A DNA stretch of 64,000 nucleotides from Manduca sexta (taxonomy: Eukaryota; Arthropoda; Insecta; Lepidoptera; Sphingidae), in the NCBI RefSeq assembly GCF_014839805.1, contig NC_051140.1:14901826-14965825 (forward strand), read 5' to 3'. Positions 47,995 through 62,606 of the stretch are shown here, piece by piece (the first letter of the stretch is position 1; each line of letters starts with the position of its first letter). The position numbers and the translations under genes were made by a program. The notes beneath the pieces are model-generated. The model did not search any database. It saw only the letters and a list, made by a program, of their open reading frames with translations, and was not told where the DNA came from.

Positions 47995-48079
47995 AAAATT
48001 ATAATGAACTTGTCCATTGCCAAGGTCGGGACTGCGTGAAGACGGGCCTGCGTGGCCACCACTTACCTATATATAAAGA

Positions 48080-51035
48080 CACGACGCACCCCCGGCGCCC
48101 GTACCGCGCTCTACGCTGCTTCACTATCACCCAACAAGGATGCATTCACATATAATTATCAATAATTTAAAATCTAATGTCGACTTAAAAGAAAAGTGTG
48201 ATTTATGTTAAACACAGCTCTACATTATATAATTTCTAATTCGTGGACTGTATATATTGTTTTTATTATTTAGAAAGGAGTGGTTTGAAATATTTACTTC
48301 ATAAGAATTTGCTTATCTCTATATGTGACATATATTAATGTTGTAGAAATATTATGCTCATGATCGCAGTATGGTTTGAACATTCGACTTCTGTAATTTT
48401 ATTAGATTATTTACTATTCGAAAAAAAAATTGACACCTTGATTCATATAACTAAAGCAATCCAAATGTATTAACAATATCATTAAAATACAAGAAACATT
48501 TCAACAGTCACATTGTTTAAAGTATAATGCCGGAGTAATCAACGCCTTACTCAAAGTTGACAGCTGCTCCTGATTTCTTTCCCGCATTTAGTGGAGTGTA
48601 AAACTTTCTAACGTATAAGTGAAATGAATATTTTTTCTACTCACTAACACACTCCCTTTAAATAAATACACTCTTTTGAATTTAGTTTCCAAATTTGGCA
48701 TAAGTGTGCTCTTGAATTTTGCCTGGCATTATTCCCATGATTATGACCTACGCATGACATAAAATTAGAAAACGTACGGGAATCTTTTAAAAAGCTGGTA
48801 AATAAATACCACTGCAAGTAAAAGTTGTAGAGACTACAAGAAAACGTGAATGTCTTGTTGAATACTCGTTATGCTAATCTCACTTTCGTTTAATACTAAC
48901 CTTTACCTTATTAAAGTATGTCAGTTAAGTTAAACATCATATCGATTTGACAAATCGATAAAATATAATCGATGAAAATGTACAAAGGACTGTACGTGAA
49001 TGAACATGCAAATCAAAGAAAGCGAGTATGCAGATTGTGGCGTGTGATGTGTTATGAAATGCTGTTAAGTATGAATATGAGAACTGTTTACGACATTTAA
49101 ATGTTTACTCTTATTTGTGTTGTTAATTAATCAATTTATAATCTCAGCATGAATTAATAATGTAATTATTATCTTATTTCAATAAAGATATATGAATTGT
49201 AAAGTTATTAAGAACTGAAAACAAGTTTAAAAACGTACATGAATACGTTATGAATACGTAATGTTTTTATCATACATAAAAAGAGTTAAATATTTTTATG
49301 TAGTGTTGATATTTCGTACACAATGGTCTAGTTAGCTCAGATAGTAGATACTGTGGATACAGGTGTTTGTCCTAAATCTGGTTTTTGATGTATTCGTGTT
49401 ATAAATTCGATTGAAAGCTACTCGGAATAATTACAATATTCTATAGTTTTATAATTTTTTTAAAATATTGTTTGTTTTATAAATGCGAGCTACTTCTTAA
49501 TTTTAATAAGGTATATTAAATGTGTTCATAAGTTAAAGTCAGATGTATTACGGCGGATCCAACATCAGTTTTTCGTAGAATGATACACAGCGTGATTTTT
49601 TTATTTGACCCGCTAAGTAGATAATGTAAATGACTAATGTCAGAATTCCCTTCTCGATAGAAAATTGTTCTCTTCTCTGGAATGAAAAGTCTATAATGCC
49701 ACTAAGTATATGCTCAATGTTTCACCCAAATCTATTTTATAGTTTGTCTTAAAAAAGCAATTTTACAAACATTTTACTGTATTATTATAAGATTATAATA
49801 GTAAGCAGTATTGTATATAATTATGAAACAGAGAATGATTATTGTCATCAATAATTTCTAATCGTAATCATTTCTTATGCGTAAGAGTTAGTGAAGATGC
49901 AATTTTCTATTATACTCTGAGAAACCCACAAGTGGCATTGTTTCAAAATAAATTAAGTGATTGGTATCAAATAAAAAAATCGACTATAATGTAAGTTAAA
50001 AGAAAGAAGTACTTGTCGGTTATAAGGAAATAAATAATAGGTACTATCCATCACGGAATTAAAAAAAATAGATTACACCGCTTTGATAATCCCCATAATA
50101 CAAGTGGAAACATTGTTAAAGAGCAAAGAACTCGCGGCAGCTTATTATGTATATCTACAGAACCATCACTGCGTAACACAAACGTCAAAACAATAAATAT
50201 ATTACACTTCATGATATTAACATTAATATCTTTTTTGTTATAGAAGAAGTAAATCTTACGTTAATATCGGTTTATTGAAGCATAACTACTTAATGCAAAT
50301 TATTATATATTAGGGTTCTGTTTAACTGTATTCAAGGACAATAATATCAATAATATTGCGATGTCGTTTATATTTTATCATATAAAATAGTACAATGTGT
50401 GTTTTTTAATGGTAATGTAGAGAAATCTGAAACCACCTGAAAGACTAAAAAATCATACCTTGTTTGTGAAATCAATTGTGACATAGTTTCATTAATAGTA
50501 AATTGTCCAAAAAGTTACTGAAATAATTTGTTTGCTGCATTTTGCATTGCATGCTTTGTCTAAAAAGTTAAATGTATTTTGTTTTATATATAATTAATAT
50601 GAAATACGGACATAGGGATGCACAACATGCATCTACAGTTTAAATAAAGAATTACTACGATTTTTTAATCGAGTAATAATACATATTTTGATTATAATAG
50701 TTGAAACAGAAGTAAGAACCTACAGAACCTTCACTATGTAATTTTGTTTTGCAATTATTTATTATTTATGGGGAATTTTAATATCATTCTTTTGTTATGA
50801 ATATTCATGCGGAAAATTATAACTAAAGTACGCGTAATGAGTGAAAATAAATGAGCACTGAAACTCTAAGACGACATCCGCTTAACTTTTATATTTATTA
50901 ATGACCGCTCAACAGCACTTCATGCATGAACTCCTTTCGTAACGATGATAAATTTCAGTAGGAAAGCTGAAATATTTCACTTGCCACTTTCTTTCGCGTA
51001 TAAGCAATAAATCGACATGTTCGTTTAAAATCTTT
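48080..51035. other. Intergenic between genes I and J
   Basis: AT-rich, with no gene or recognised repeat apart from a weak SINE-like scrap near 49326..49390. A likely AATAAA of gene J is at the complement of 51036..51041. Confidence 0.45.
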
Positions 51036-51304
51036 TTTATTTTGGCTTTCTTTGTATCAAAATAATATTGACGGTACATCGTCAAGTCACTCTTACCTTA
51101 TATCTAACCTATTTTATAATGGGTACATAACATAATACAAATATAAATATGATTTACTGGTCATGCGAAATTAATATCACAGGTCGACCACTCCGAGTCG
51201 ATTTTCAGAAAGGTACGTTGAGCGCTGTTTAAATAAAATTAATTACAGTGCTACCTGCCAGCTAACTTTGTAACTACTAGGTCTGATTTGTAAGTTAACG
51301 CCAT

Positions 51305-54300
51305 CTAGTGGTATCCGTAGTGACCAGCTCCATCGTAGTGGTTTCCATACACTTGCGGGTGGTGAGCGTGACCAACACGCTTGACGACTGCGTTGAAACC
51401 GTTGTGTTTGTCGGCTGTGTACTCGACAATACGAGTAGTGCCGTCAGGCTCAGCAAGCGAGTAAGCACCTAGAGCAAACAAAAGCACATTGAGGTATTGT
51501 ATCCATTTCGTTTACCGTACAAAATATAGATGGCAGTGTCCAAAATATTTATACCGTTGAAATGTGATAAAATAAAACTTATGTATTACCTTTGACGACA
51601 TCTCCATCACGGGTCTCCCATTGAGTTTTGTGGTCACCAGTGTGAGGGTCTTTTACTGAGTAATCAAACGCGTACTTGGGATACGCCTGTGACAATAAAT
51701 GTAAATGATAAAACAAATCAAGAATTCCAATGACATTTCCAACAAAAGACATCAACGAGATAGAGTTCGTTGATGTCTTTTCGTCCAAAATATGACTGAA
51801 TACCATTTTAGTACCATAAATAAATATACTAATTGCAAAAAGCACTCATTATAATTAATCTTTTCACTAAATTTCGTTTTGCAGGATGCATTGCAAAGGC
51901 ATACTTCACTATAGTTAAAACTGACGGATATTTGTACCTATAAATTTTGACCAGCATTAACTTTTTTAACGATGACATCCGGTAACATGTTTAAGGCAGT
52001 AAATTAGTAAGTACCACCAAGGTCCACATTCACCAAACTGACAATTTAGTGCAGTGACGCAAGTATGGGACGTTATGGTGGCTAAACACCATATCCGTTA
52101 CGGACTGTTATTTCTGATATTGTGGACCAGTTACTTTTGTTGTTAAACGTTTGAACGTGTAGTTTTATGCAATATAAAGGTTGACTCGTAAGATAATAAA
52201 CAATGTGAGTGTGTTGGCAAATGTAATGTCATTCATATTTATGTCTTTATACGGGGATAGATTTCATATTGTCTAGACCTTATAAATAAACTATACTAAT
52301 ATTCTATGTGACATTGATATATAAAGCCTATGAAGTAATAATTAAACTTATTTCTAATGCGCTCTTTTATTAAGTTACTAAGCCTCCATTAAATTATTAA
52401 GGTAATAAATTTAAAGATCCATAATATCCGTTATGCAGCAATATATGTGTTAGCATGAAAACAAAATTACTTCTCTAATTTTCTATAATGCCTTCTACTC
52501 TTTAATTATATCAGATTCATAAAGTTCATGAGATTTAACATTTCAGAGGCTATAACTAAAAACACACCTAATTGCAATATATATTATATGCTGCATGATT
52601 TTTAAAATTCTATAATTTATAAATTGTATATTAAGTCTTGATTCTTTTCTACAGAAGAACTGATTTTTACCTGTAATAATAAGTATATATTATAATATAA
52701 TAATTAAAAAACTACAAAATATACAAAATACGTCAATTTTGATAAAAACCTATAACTATTATATCTACATATAAAAATTTGATTGAATTTCGACTTACGT
52801 AGTAGTCTCCTCCGTGGTGACCACCGTCGTAGCCAGAGTATCCGCCACCAACTCCGGAATATCCGCCACCTACGCCAGCATATCCACCACCTACGCCGGC
52901 ATATCCGCCACCAACGCCAGCATATCCGCCATATCCGCTGTACGCTTGCCCGATGTATCCCGCGCTAGCAGCGGCACACACGGCGGCGATTACGAAAACC
53001 TGTAATATCACGAATATAAGGATTAATTATTTGTTTTAGCATCATATTACAAAGTAATTTTAAAAAGTATAAGATCATAGGTTTATAGATAAATATATGT
53101 GATTTCCTAAAAAACATTCCTAACAATTAATTTACAAAGAATTATAGCCAATTATTTATTCACTTTTTCGCGTAAAAATATTATAAAACGTGATAAAATG
53201 TTATGTTAAAGGTGTAAAATATTTATTATTTTTTCAACTTTGCATGATTGCCCACTACGTAATTACATTGTATTTTTAGTAACATCATACATTATTAAAT
53301 GCACCACCTTAAAATTTACCTCAATACCTGTCTTATTCATTAAATGTTACAAATTAACTTTATTTTTCGCGGCATACCTCACAGTTTTTGCCGTAACAGT
53401 TCCGTTATACCGTGAAGTTCACTTCTTTTTATTGCCATGAACAATTAGAGCGACCTCAATAGCATCAAGCTGTGTTTAAGGTCACATAGTGTTGGTCATT
53501 TCATTCATAACACTGGCCAACAATGCTATTACACTTGTCTTGTTATCTTATACGTAGAACAATACACGGTCCTGTACAAACACAGGATGTGTCAATATCA
53601 GTACTCGGATTTTCTTAATGGCTTTCCATCGGTATTATAAGATATTTAATAGGAAATTCGTTTCGAAAAGAAAAGTACATTATTTTTCAAGTACTATATA
53701 TCTTAAAAGTATGATAACTTTTAATTAAGAATAGTATCAATATTTTGTTTATAATATTTTAGCTCTTGCCAATGTCCACAGTTTTATTCAAAGATTTTTA
53801 TACAAACAAAATGTTTACTTTTCCTGTTTTAGACCGTTTTTATTTCTATAACCTCTTCATTTTTAAGATTAGACAATTTTATTCTCAAAACAACAAAAAA
53901 AGAGTCACTTACATGACAATAATATAACAAAAACAGAAGTAATAATTAAAATTTAACTTCAATTTAAAGTAACATTTTTGATTTAATCGAAACTATAATT
54001 TTGCTCTAACGTATAATTAATCCAATAAATATAACATATAACATATATAATAACATTTATCTGCACCTATTGCTACAAAGCGGACACTGGAGCGGATTCT
54101 TTATGCAACTGGCCCATGTCATAAATACACGTTGTGGTTTGTCTTGCGTGATAGTAAAGTGCATTGCATTGCAGATATAAAGTGCTTAGATCGACCTGTT
54201 TAATTTGACTAGCATTGGTTATTTTTATTTTATAGAAACACAGCGAAACTTGCATTACTTACGATAAATGACACAAAAAATAAGATACCAATTAGACATT

Positions 54301-56289
54301 TACATTATGTACAAAATAAAAGTTTCAGTTACTGAGTACTCTATTTTTTTGTACTATAATAATCAAACATCTAACAATATGACATAATTTTTTTCCACCC
54401 ATAATAACAGTTTTATATATACCAAGGAGCAATTAAGTATCAGTAAATCTGTAGTAAGTCATTTTAAATCTATAAATATTTTGAAATTGCTACATATTTC
54501 CGTCCTAACTATCGCAATGATAGCCTAACGCTCTGGAGCACGAAACTCTTGAAATATTACGGCTTTATATTGATACAGTAACACTTACGACAATTTGTAA
54601 AGAGGTCCGAATAAACTTTCGGTTTAAATTTTAGATTGAAATTATTGTAGTAGCTACTGATTAATGACTCAATATCACATTTAAACAATTTGCAGACGAA
54701 GACGTCCTAATATATGTTTCTTATATTTTTGCATAATTTATTCATGTATTTGTGGTCTAATAATATAAACTGAAATACTCATAAATTATTGATGCCAGCT
54801 ACTTCGTTTTCATAATTTAAAATTAATTAGACAATACTTGATAAGATTTTTTTCCAAGGATAAAAAAATAACACATTTTTGGTGACATGCGGATATTGAC
54901 AATCATATATTATACCAAAAATAATATCAACCCTATATTATATGATGTCCTACTACTGGGCACCGGCCTCCTCTACAACTGAGAGGAGTTAGGCCTCAGT
55001 CCACCACGCTGGCCTAGTGCAGATTGGCAGACTTTACATACCCTCAAAATTCCTATAGAGAACTTCTCAGGTATGCAGGTTTCCCCACGATGTTTTCCTT
55101 TACCGTTAAAGCAAGCGTTAAATTACAAATCATACAATCAATATATTTATAGATACAACTGTAGATTCTATGTAAACTACTTGACGAAGCTTCAAGTAAT
55201 TAATCTACTTCGCTTAGAAAATTGACATCACATTGCACAACGTGGTTGTATCAATTTTTCCTTTTTCATACTATTTATTACATCACTGCAATAAGCCCAT
55301 CGATATGTCGCAGCGCTAATAACAGTACTTCCCACTATTACGTGCTATTTTTTGCTATTGATGGAGCAAGTACATGGTTATAACATACAATTTCAGAATT
55401 TTCTTATGAGCGGATAATGAGTACCATTTTTGGAATTGATGTCTCATTACGCATTGCGTTGACAATACGTGACATTTGTGAAAAGATATAATGACAAGCT
55501 TTTGTATTGATTGTGTAAATGATTTGCAGTTATATTGCAATTATTGAAGTCTCAATTTAAATATAAGTGTTTTCTTATTATCTTTACCTTACACTGTACT
55601 CCTATTACTTACTACTATTTTTTCAAGAATGTAGAAGATCGAAGCGAGGACCTCCCTTTTAAAACTTCCTTTTTTAATTTTTTTTTTATTTAAAGCTCGA
55701 CTTCAACATTGATTTCACGATACATACTTATAAGTTAGCAACAATACTCAAAATAATCGTTATCACAATGTTTGGTAATATGTGTCATATCACCGACAGT
55801 TACTCTGAATTAATTTCTATACAACGTAATATTCTAATCTAAAGAACATAAAAACCAATATTTTTTTGCCCTGCCATCTATAGTAATATGTAAGTAATGA
55901 TAGAGTTGACGTGACTGACGTTAAGTACCTATGAAGTAACCGCGTTGCGTGCGTTATGTTTGAAAAGTACGAATAGTTCCGGATGCGATACATAAAATTA
56001 TACTAATTATAATAAGTGTCAACTAGGAATAGATATTTTACAATATTTTAATTATATTTAAGGGACTTTAAAATGTGTAGAGTCGGTTATGACGCCATTT
56101 TCCATTTTTAAATTGTTAAAATAATTTTAATTTCTTAAATTAAACCTCGAATAATTATGACAACATTTTTAAAGTATATTTTAAATTTTGATATTTTTAT
56201 TTTAATATTTTCTAAAATTATAGCTTTAATTTTTTTATATTTTAAATTTTAAACACATACGCGCACACACTTACTTGGAAGGAACGCAT
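51305..56289 (-). CDS. Gene J: RR-2 cuticular protein, Gly-rich repeats
   Basis: Exons on the minus strand are 56275..56289 (MRSFQ), 52799..52999, 51590..51686 and 51305..51468, for 477 nt and 158 residues, ending in TAG. Introns are GT-AG with phases 0, 0, 1; the last splits the RR-2 domain at VKG, as in gene I. Intron 1 is 3.3 kb. The signal peptide is MRSFQ plus [13 protein letters not shown]. The linker has four to five 7-residue units GGGYAGV or GGGYSGV, then GGHHGGDYY. No SSQ motif is present. The RR-2 core is [18 protein letters not shown], then [17 protein letters not shown], then [17 protein letters not shown]. The tail is His/Tyr/Gly-rich and ends HYGYH. The Gly-Tyr repeat makes it the most silk- or glycine-loop-like member of the cluster. 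Confidence 0.94.
51744..51781. repeat. Perfect 15-bp stem-loop
   Basis: AAAAGACATCAACGA (51744..51758) and TCGTTGATGTCTTTT (51767..51781) are exact reverse complements around 8 bases, in intron 2 of gene J. Confidence 0.88.
53002..56270. other. Intron 1 of gene J
   Basis: 3.3 kb, AT-rich. Holds one family 1 repeat copy (about 54919..55120). No nested gene seen. Confidence 0.6.
54919..55120 (+). repeat. Interspersed repeat, family 1, best full copy
   Basis: Runs from ATCAACCCTATATTATATGA through CACTGGCC-like and TAGGCCTCAGTCCACCACGC, TGCAGATTGGCAGACTTTAC and AGAGAACTTCTCAGGTATGC to TTTCCTTTACCGTTAAAGC. The 10.1 and 63.9 kb copies share its second half in reverse. Confidence 0.82.
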
Positions 56290-56377
56290 TTTCTCAACAC
56301 TTAGGTCACTTTCGTCCTTTTCAGCTACGCCGACAAGAGTTGAACTGACACTGATGCATGGCTGACCGACTGCACAC

Positions 56378-56385
56378 TATTTATA
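56378..56385 (-). promoter_or_regulatory. TATA box of gene J
   Basis: TATAAATA on the minus strand. TCAGTG lies about 31 bases downstream (complement of 56349..56354) and the ATG about 60 bases after that. Confidence 0.7.
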
Positions 56386-56389
56386 ACGA

Positions 56390-57589
56390 GTCTGCTTGCA
56401 CCACCTCCGACTCTGCTTCACTAGGATTCTGGTACTTTGTACAGCATCTATGTTTAGTGCGTTTTAATTTGCTCCTTATTGCCATTTAATAATGTATGTG
56501 ATTAGTTTGGGATAATTGATGACTTAATTCGTATCTGGTTAGTTATCGCCGTAGTTTAAAAATGAAAATGATTCTTAGACATTAATGATACGGTCGGTCA
56601 TTTTGCTTTTAACATGAATAATACCTGATCTAACTCTGTATCAGTTAACGTGAATAATTTAATTTGTGAGCTATTATTTTATATTATGTATATAGTGCAG
56701 ATTATAAATTTAATTTTATAAAGAAGAAGAAAAAAATAAATTCTTAAATTTTGAAAATTAAAAAATGTATCTTAGTATAACGATAAATGTAACAAAAAAT
56801 CATAATTTTATACATTATTTATAATATGTTAAAACTAAAAATAAACTCATTTAATTTAATGAAAAAAAAATTACATTCTTCCAGAAAGCGCCATATGTAG
56901 TAGCTAAGATAATATTATATTATGCATAACATGTATAAATTTACATAAGTTTATTACAACCCATTAAATTACATATTTCAAATAAAAACCCCTCTCGAAA
57001 AATAGTTTTTTTTTTTGTGTAATTTGTAACGTATTTACACCATTGATGTATATAGACACGTTGCATCATGAATCTATGTTAACTGTCAAAACTGATAGAC
57101 ATTTTTGTAACACAATCAACTTAACAATCGTGATAAAATTTTACATCATTAATATTTGGAGCAACTAAACGCAAAAAGAACAAAGCTTTCGCTATAGTAA
57201 TTGTAATATATTTTTTTACATAATGATTGAATTTAGTAAAAAGTACTACATACAAAGAGTTTTAAGATTATATTGAGCATACATTGGGAAGATGGTTACT
57301 CGTTCTACGGTGAAATAGTAAAACAACAATGTAAAATACGTCATATTTTGCATTGCATTTAATGCACATATAATATATTTTCTTTAACTATTTTATTTTT
57401 CTATTAATATCTTAGGCCGCTGCGAGATCTTGTCTCAGGAACATTTGAGAAAAAGAAATGACTTATTACCAGTTGGTAATCACTTTTGGAGCACAAATTT
57501 GGTTCTGATCTCTGGTCTATAACCGACTGTAATGTTTAATGTCTAACTATAAATATAAATAAGGCACTCAATAAATACTTCTTTAATTA
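56390..57589. other. Gene-free stretch right of gene J
   Basis: AT-rich, no gene or repeat recognised. Confidence 0.45.
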
Positions 57590-57712
57590 ATTCTGTATTA
57601 ATCACATACATGCCACACATCCTATTAACCCCGCGAAGGTAGGCAGAAACGCAAGTGGGCACTCACATGCGACCGTGGGTACTCCGTTCCGTGGTATTTT
57701 AGATTAAACATA
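57590..57712. repeat. Degenerate interspersed repeat
   Basis: CACATACATGCCACACATCC, ATTAACCCCGCGAAGG, GTGGGCACTCACATGCGACC and GTACTCCGTTCCGTGG resemble, from memory, a common lepidopteran repeat. Only one copy in the window. Confidence 0.5.
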
Positions 57713-60700
57713 AAAAAAGCAAAATATGCGGATACGTCAATACAATCAATAGTTTTCTATTGTGATAAATCTATATAAATATTCTATGAAGCATCACAAT
57801 ATTGCTACGCTTGGTATCAATAATTCCAGGTAAGAAATTCACGCGGTTTGTGTACAGTAACTTGATATAGTCCATGTCTGTTAAGTTCTGAAGTAATGAT
57901 ATTTCGGGTTACTGTATCATATTATCAGCCAATCTTAAGAAAAGAAACTTACGTTTAAAACTCGATTTACTTAAACTTTTATAAATATCTATACAATATT
58001 TTGATATTAAAATCAAAATCATGGAAAGGGTGGGAGCTCCATCGTGAGCTACTAAAATCATGAATTAAAACTTTTCTTTGGGAGCTTTTTTTATTCTTAA
58101 AGAAGGGGCTTAGTGGCACAAGCGATTATGCCGGCCCTTTGGGAGCTTAAAAATGTTTTAATAGAGATTCTTTTCTACATCCCAAAAAGTCTGTAAACAG
58201 TATTAAAGTTGTCAGAATTATAGACAAAACAATGCCTAAAACGCATGCAAAACAATGACAAAGCAATGTGTTCTTCATCCTGAGACATAACACGTTACGT
58301 CACACGTCATAATATCCAGAAATAACACATCAGCTCTTGCACTAAATATGTAGCAGATAATATGCTTGCATCTTTTCAAACAAAATCTCGTAAAAAAGAT
58401 ACCTTATAACATACTATATAACATACTTGCATACTTATTATCACTGTCTGTCTCCGATTTGTAACTAAACCCTAATGATTTAAGATCTCAATATCATCCA
58501 CATAGACTAGCTACTGACAACACCAACCTCTAAGTAAGGGAAAATTATTACAATAGGCACTTACTGTGTTCGATATTATTCTATCACATTGACGGATTAC
58601 CGTGAACAGCGAATTTGCATCACGTTTTTGTCCTACAGATTATTCTCTGTAAATAACATTACGTTACACGTATACTCCCTCAGTTCACATAACTATACAT
58701 TGTTATGCACCAATTACCTAATAGTTATCTAAAGCAATTTAGGGCTGGGACATAAAGCGACATCAACACTCATTCTATTATGAAACATTTCTAGAAGTTA
58801 CGTGACCAGGGAAAAACAGATTAGGTCCTCGATTGATATCAGTAATATATAGCGGCAATTAGGGCTTGTTATGGAAAATAAAATTAATTCGTAGTGTTAT
58901 TTCTCTTTCATTCAGTGTTGCACCGATAACCACGTAAATAGCCACTTTATAAAGTTGATGAAAAGCTCCTCTATAAAGTCGATGGAACAGAAAACTGATC
59001 AATATAATCACGTGCCAAGGATATTCTTCGTGACTACCAAATAATAAAATATTTCCATTGAACTGGCTGTAATGGTATCATTTCATATTTTTCGACATTC
59101 TCTCTGGGCCTTACTTACCATTAGGAGCATTAGAAATATTTTACTGAGCCAAAAAAAAAAACAAAAACATACCTAATTAAGTACAATATTTAACAAATAT
59201 ATTTTGGCAACCTTCGTTAAGCGAAATAGTATTTTTTAACCAATCAACCATATTAGAACGCTATATAAAATATATAATAGTTTCACACTAGAATAAAATA
59301 CGTTCTATTCAATATCGCTCTAATTTCAATAAGTCGTTAAGATGAGATCCTCGTAATTAATACAACATATTGCCAATAGCGATCAGTGTTAAGTTGAGTA
59401 CAAAATCGAGTGCCGAAAAAAGAAACAGAAACATTTTTTATTTAATGTAATTATTACTGTGCTTTATATAAATCAATGGTGAAATAAGGAAGTCCAATTT
59501 TATGAAACACATAGCGCTATATAATTGAATAAATGATGATTTGCGTTCGACCAATCTTGGCCCACATTTAATTCTTTAATTTATTTATTTTAGGAAGTTT
59601 TACAAACAAATAACATCAGTAGAGATTAATGATAAAATATAGCCCTATGCTAATTACATTCCCTCATTTCTTATTACATCTTCATTAAATGTCATATGAC
59701 CTAGACTTATGGACTACATATGAAACTTCTTTACTACAAGTGCTTGCATACTGTTGCTTGGCAGCAGAAATAGACAATGCAGTAGTACCTACCTAGAGTC
59801 TCACATAAACGCAATCGTTAATTATTGAAATAACAGGCCAGTTGTTGGCGCCTGTGATGTTTCGTTATGTATTATTAGCATCGCGCGTTTCGTTGTTATG
59901 AACAGTATGTCTGTACGCATTACGTGTTTATACCTAGTATGTACCTAGTATATCAGTCATACGATAGTATGGAGTTTTTATAGCGAAATTAAATTAAGTG
60001 TAAAAATGTAACTATAAAAATAATATCAAGTATGGTTGAACTATAGCTTAAATTCGAAATTCAAAATTATTTTCGATATGAAATTTATATTTAGATATTT
60101 CTAGAGCTATGAATGGCGGAAGTTACAGCTTTGATTTATCACACGCTTTTTAAAATCGCAATATCCCGAATGATTTGTTCAAATGATAAATGAAAGACAT
60201 TTGCATATAGACACGTTACCATACATTTTGCAACAATTCTACACATAACTTATTTGGGCAAAATGTCGCGATCTTTTCATGTTTAATTACTGCAGTTAAA
60301 CAACTATGGTTCCTATTGTGTCTAGAAAAGTATTGGTAACTTTAAAAAAACGAATAAGTACCAAACATTGCCAAAATAGGAAACAAATAATATACGCCGA
60401 GCATGCATAACAAGCCAAGTCTTTGAAAGAAGTAGGGACCAGTACTTAGAAACCTTTATTCTTAGCTCTGTCAAAAAACGGATAGAAACACATTATATGT
60501 ATATAAAGTTCTTAGGAACAACTAATGGGTGTATCTTTCGAGATTATCGTGTGAAATCAACCATAAAATCATTTCACGTTGAGTCATTTAGCGATATTAC
60601 TCAGAATTAGGGCAATAACTTCTACATACCTCAGTATCTGAAAAATAACACTTAATTCATTGTCATTCGGACATTGTTTATTTGAAATCTATTAAATTCT

Positions 60701-62606
60701 TTCCAATCTAGTTAATTATCACCGTTTTATTGACTTACCGTAAAATCCAAGGATTTTATTTATTTAGTGCGGTAGTTGCGTGTTTATTGCTTTTATATGT
60801 TTAAATCATTCGTGTCCTGTCGATTTATTATCTGACGTAACACAATGTGGAAGGATGTTGTGAAATCAACTGTGAAAAAGGTGATTTTTATTTTGACCAT
60901 CTCGGAGCACTGTGTTGTTGCATTATGAAAGGTTAGATGGTTTTAATGTTCTACAATCAAATGATTCGTTCTAATTTAAATCGAAATAGAAATGTAACCA
61001 ATTTAATAAATGAAAATTTTTGGATGTGTGTTATAAGTAAACGCAGAAACAGCTGAATGAAGTTTAATGTAAATTGGCACACGGGTGGACCGTGTTCGGG
61101 ACTAACATTATCTAGTTTTTATCCTGATAATTTACTCACATCGAAAACTGTGAATTCTTAAATCAGATTTTTACATAGATGGCGCTGGTGTAGTATACGT
61201 GGCAGTTTGAATCACGTTTAAGTAACCATTGTAGAGAGAAAGACTTATCACGCAGGTGAAAGCCCGAGCAATACCTAGTATATTATATTCTTCTAGAACT
61301 TTTTTTATCGAGACATAGCTTTCCCGATACCTTTGCAGTCCAGGGAGAAGTGTATAGGTTAGCTTACTACTGGAATGAAGCCTTACTAGCCTTTCGACCC
61401 GTTCATGTTCTTTACCATGTCTAATGTATGCGTAAGAAGCGGTGTCAGTGCTTTATAATTTAAAGAATTATATACCTATTATTAAGATCAGTCAATGCGT
61501 TTAACATAAGGTTGGTAATTTACTTGACCCGTTTTGACACTTCGCTTTATCAATTATTCTCGGTAGATCGCCCGTAACTGACTCACTACCGCTATAATAG
61601 CCAACCAACGATTTGAACACAATATCTTGTGTTGAGGATTTTTTTTTGTATGCTCATGCTACCCTTACGTATAAAAACTATCCCAACATGCAGTAGAACC
61701 AGTTTTGCCAAAGTTGTTTGCTGCCGGCTATATTGACATTATATCAATCCAGTCTGCCATTTTGTCCTCGAGGATGGTTTTGTTCTGGTCATGAATAATC
61801 CATTTAAATTGAGTTACAAGGCACAACGTTTATGGAGAGACCGCTTCATAATTTAAGGACCGAGATTTTTATGATGTTTATAGAACCAGTAAAAGATTAA
61901 TGAGTAATTTATTTTAATAAAATTTCATAATTATGTACCAAATTGTTACCATTAACATCTTTATTTTCTGTGCTTAAATTGACTAATGATTAGATAATGT
62001 TCAGTAATAAATCACTGAATTCACGCATTCACAATCCGGATATTACATTTGCGAATAAAAACATTTAATACATAATATGTACATTATCGCAATAACAATT
62101 CATTATTATGTAATTCGTGAATACAATTCATATAACGAGGTATCATGATGATTACTGAATGGAAAATGTTACAAATCATCATTTTGTAATTACTACACTT
62201 GTATTTGTTAGTCTAATAATGTAAACAATGCTGGTTTCTTCTATTTAGGGCGCTGTCTAACCCGTGGCATTTTGAGTCTAGTGTTCACAGGTACTACATG
62301 AATTGAAACATACTCGTAATTTTGCAAATTATTAAGGGTCATAATATGACTCTCGTCTCATCGTTGTACTAAATAAATTATGAAGACGAGATTTTAAGCC
62401 ATCAGCTCATAGTTTAAGCAAGACCTAATTGCCGTCGCATTATAAAAATCGTTGATGGTTACATTGTCTCCATAGCATTGCCAGTAAATAAAAGAGCCGA
62501 GAAATGTGTTGTTAGTTTAAGTAGTCGATTTGTCATGCCAGTACAAAAAGACATATATTACAATATACAACGAACATAAAAGATTTTTCTATGATTAGTC
62601 TGATAA
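57713..62606. other. Gene-free stretch with repeat debris
   Basis: AT-rich. A family 2 scrap (CAGCAGAAATAGACAATGCA, GTACCTACC) is at about 59762..59800. I see no gene. Confidence 0.45.
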
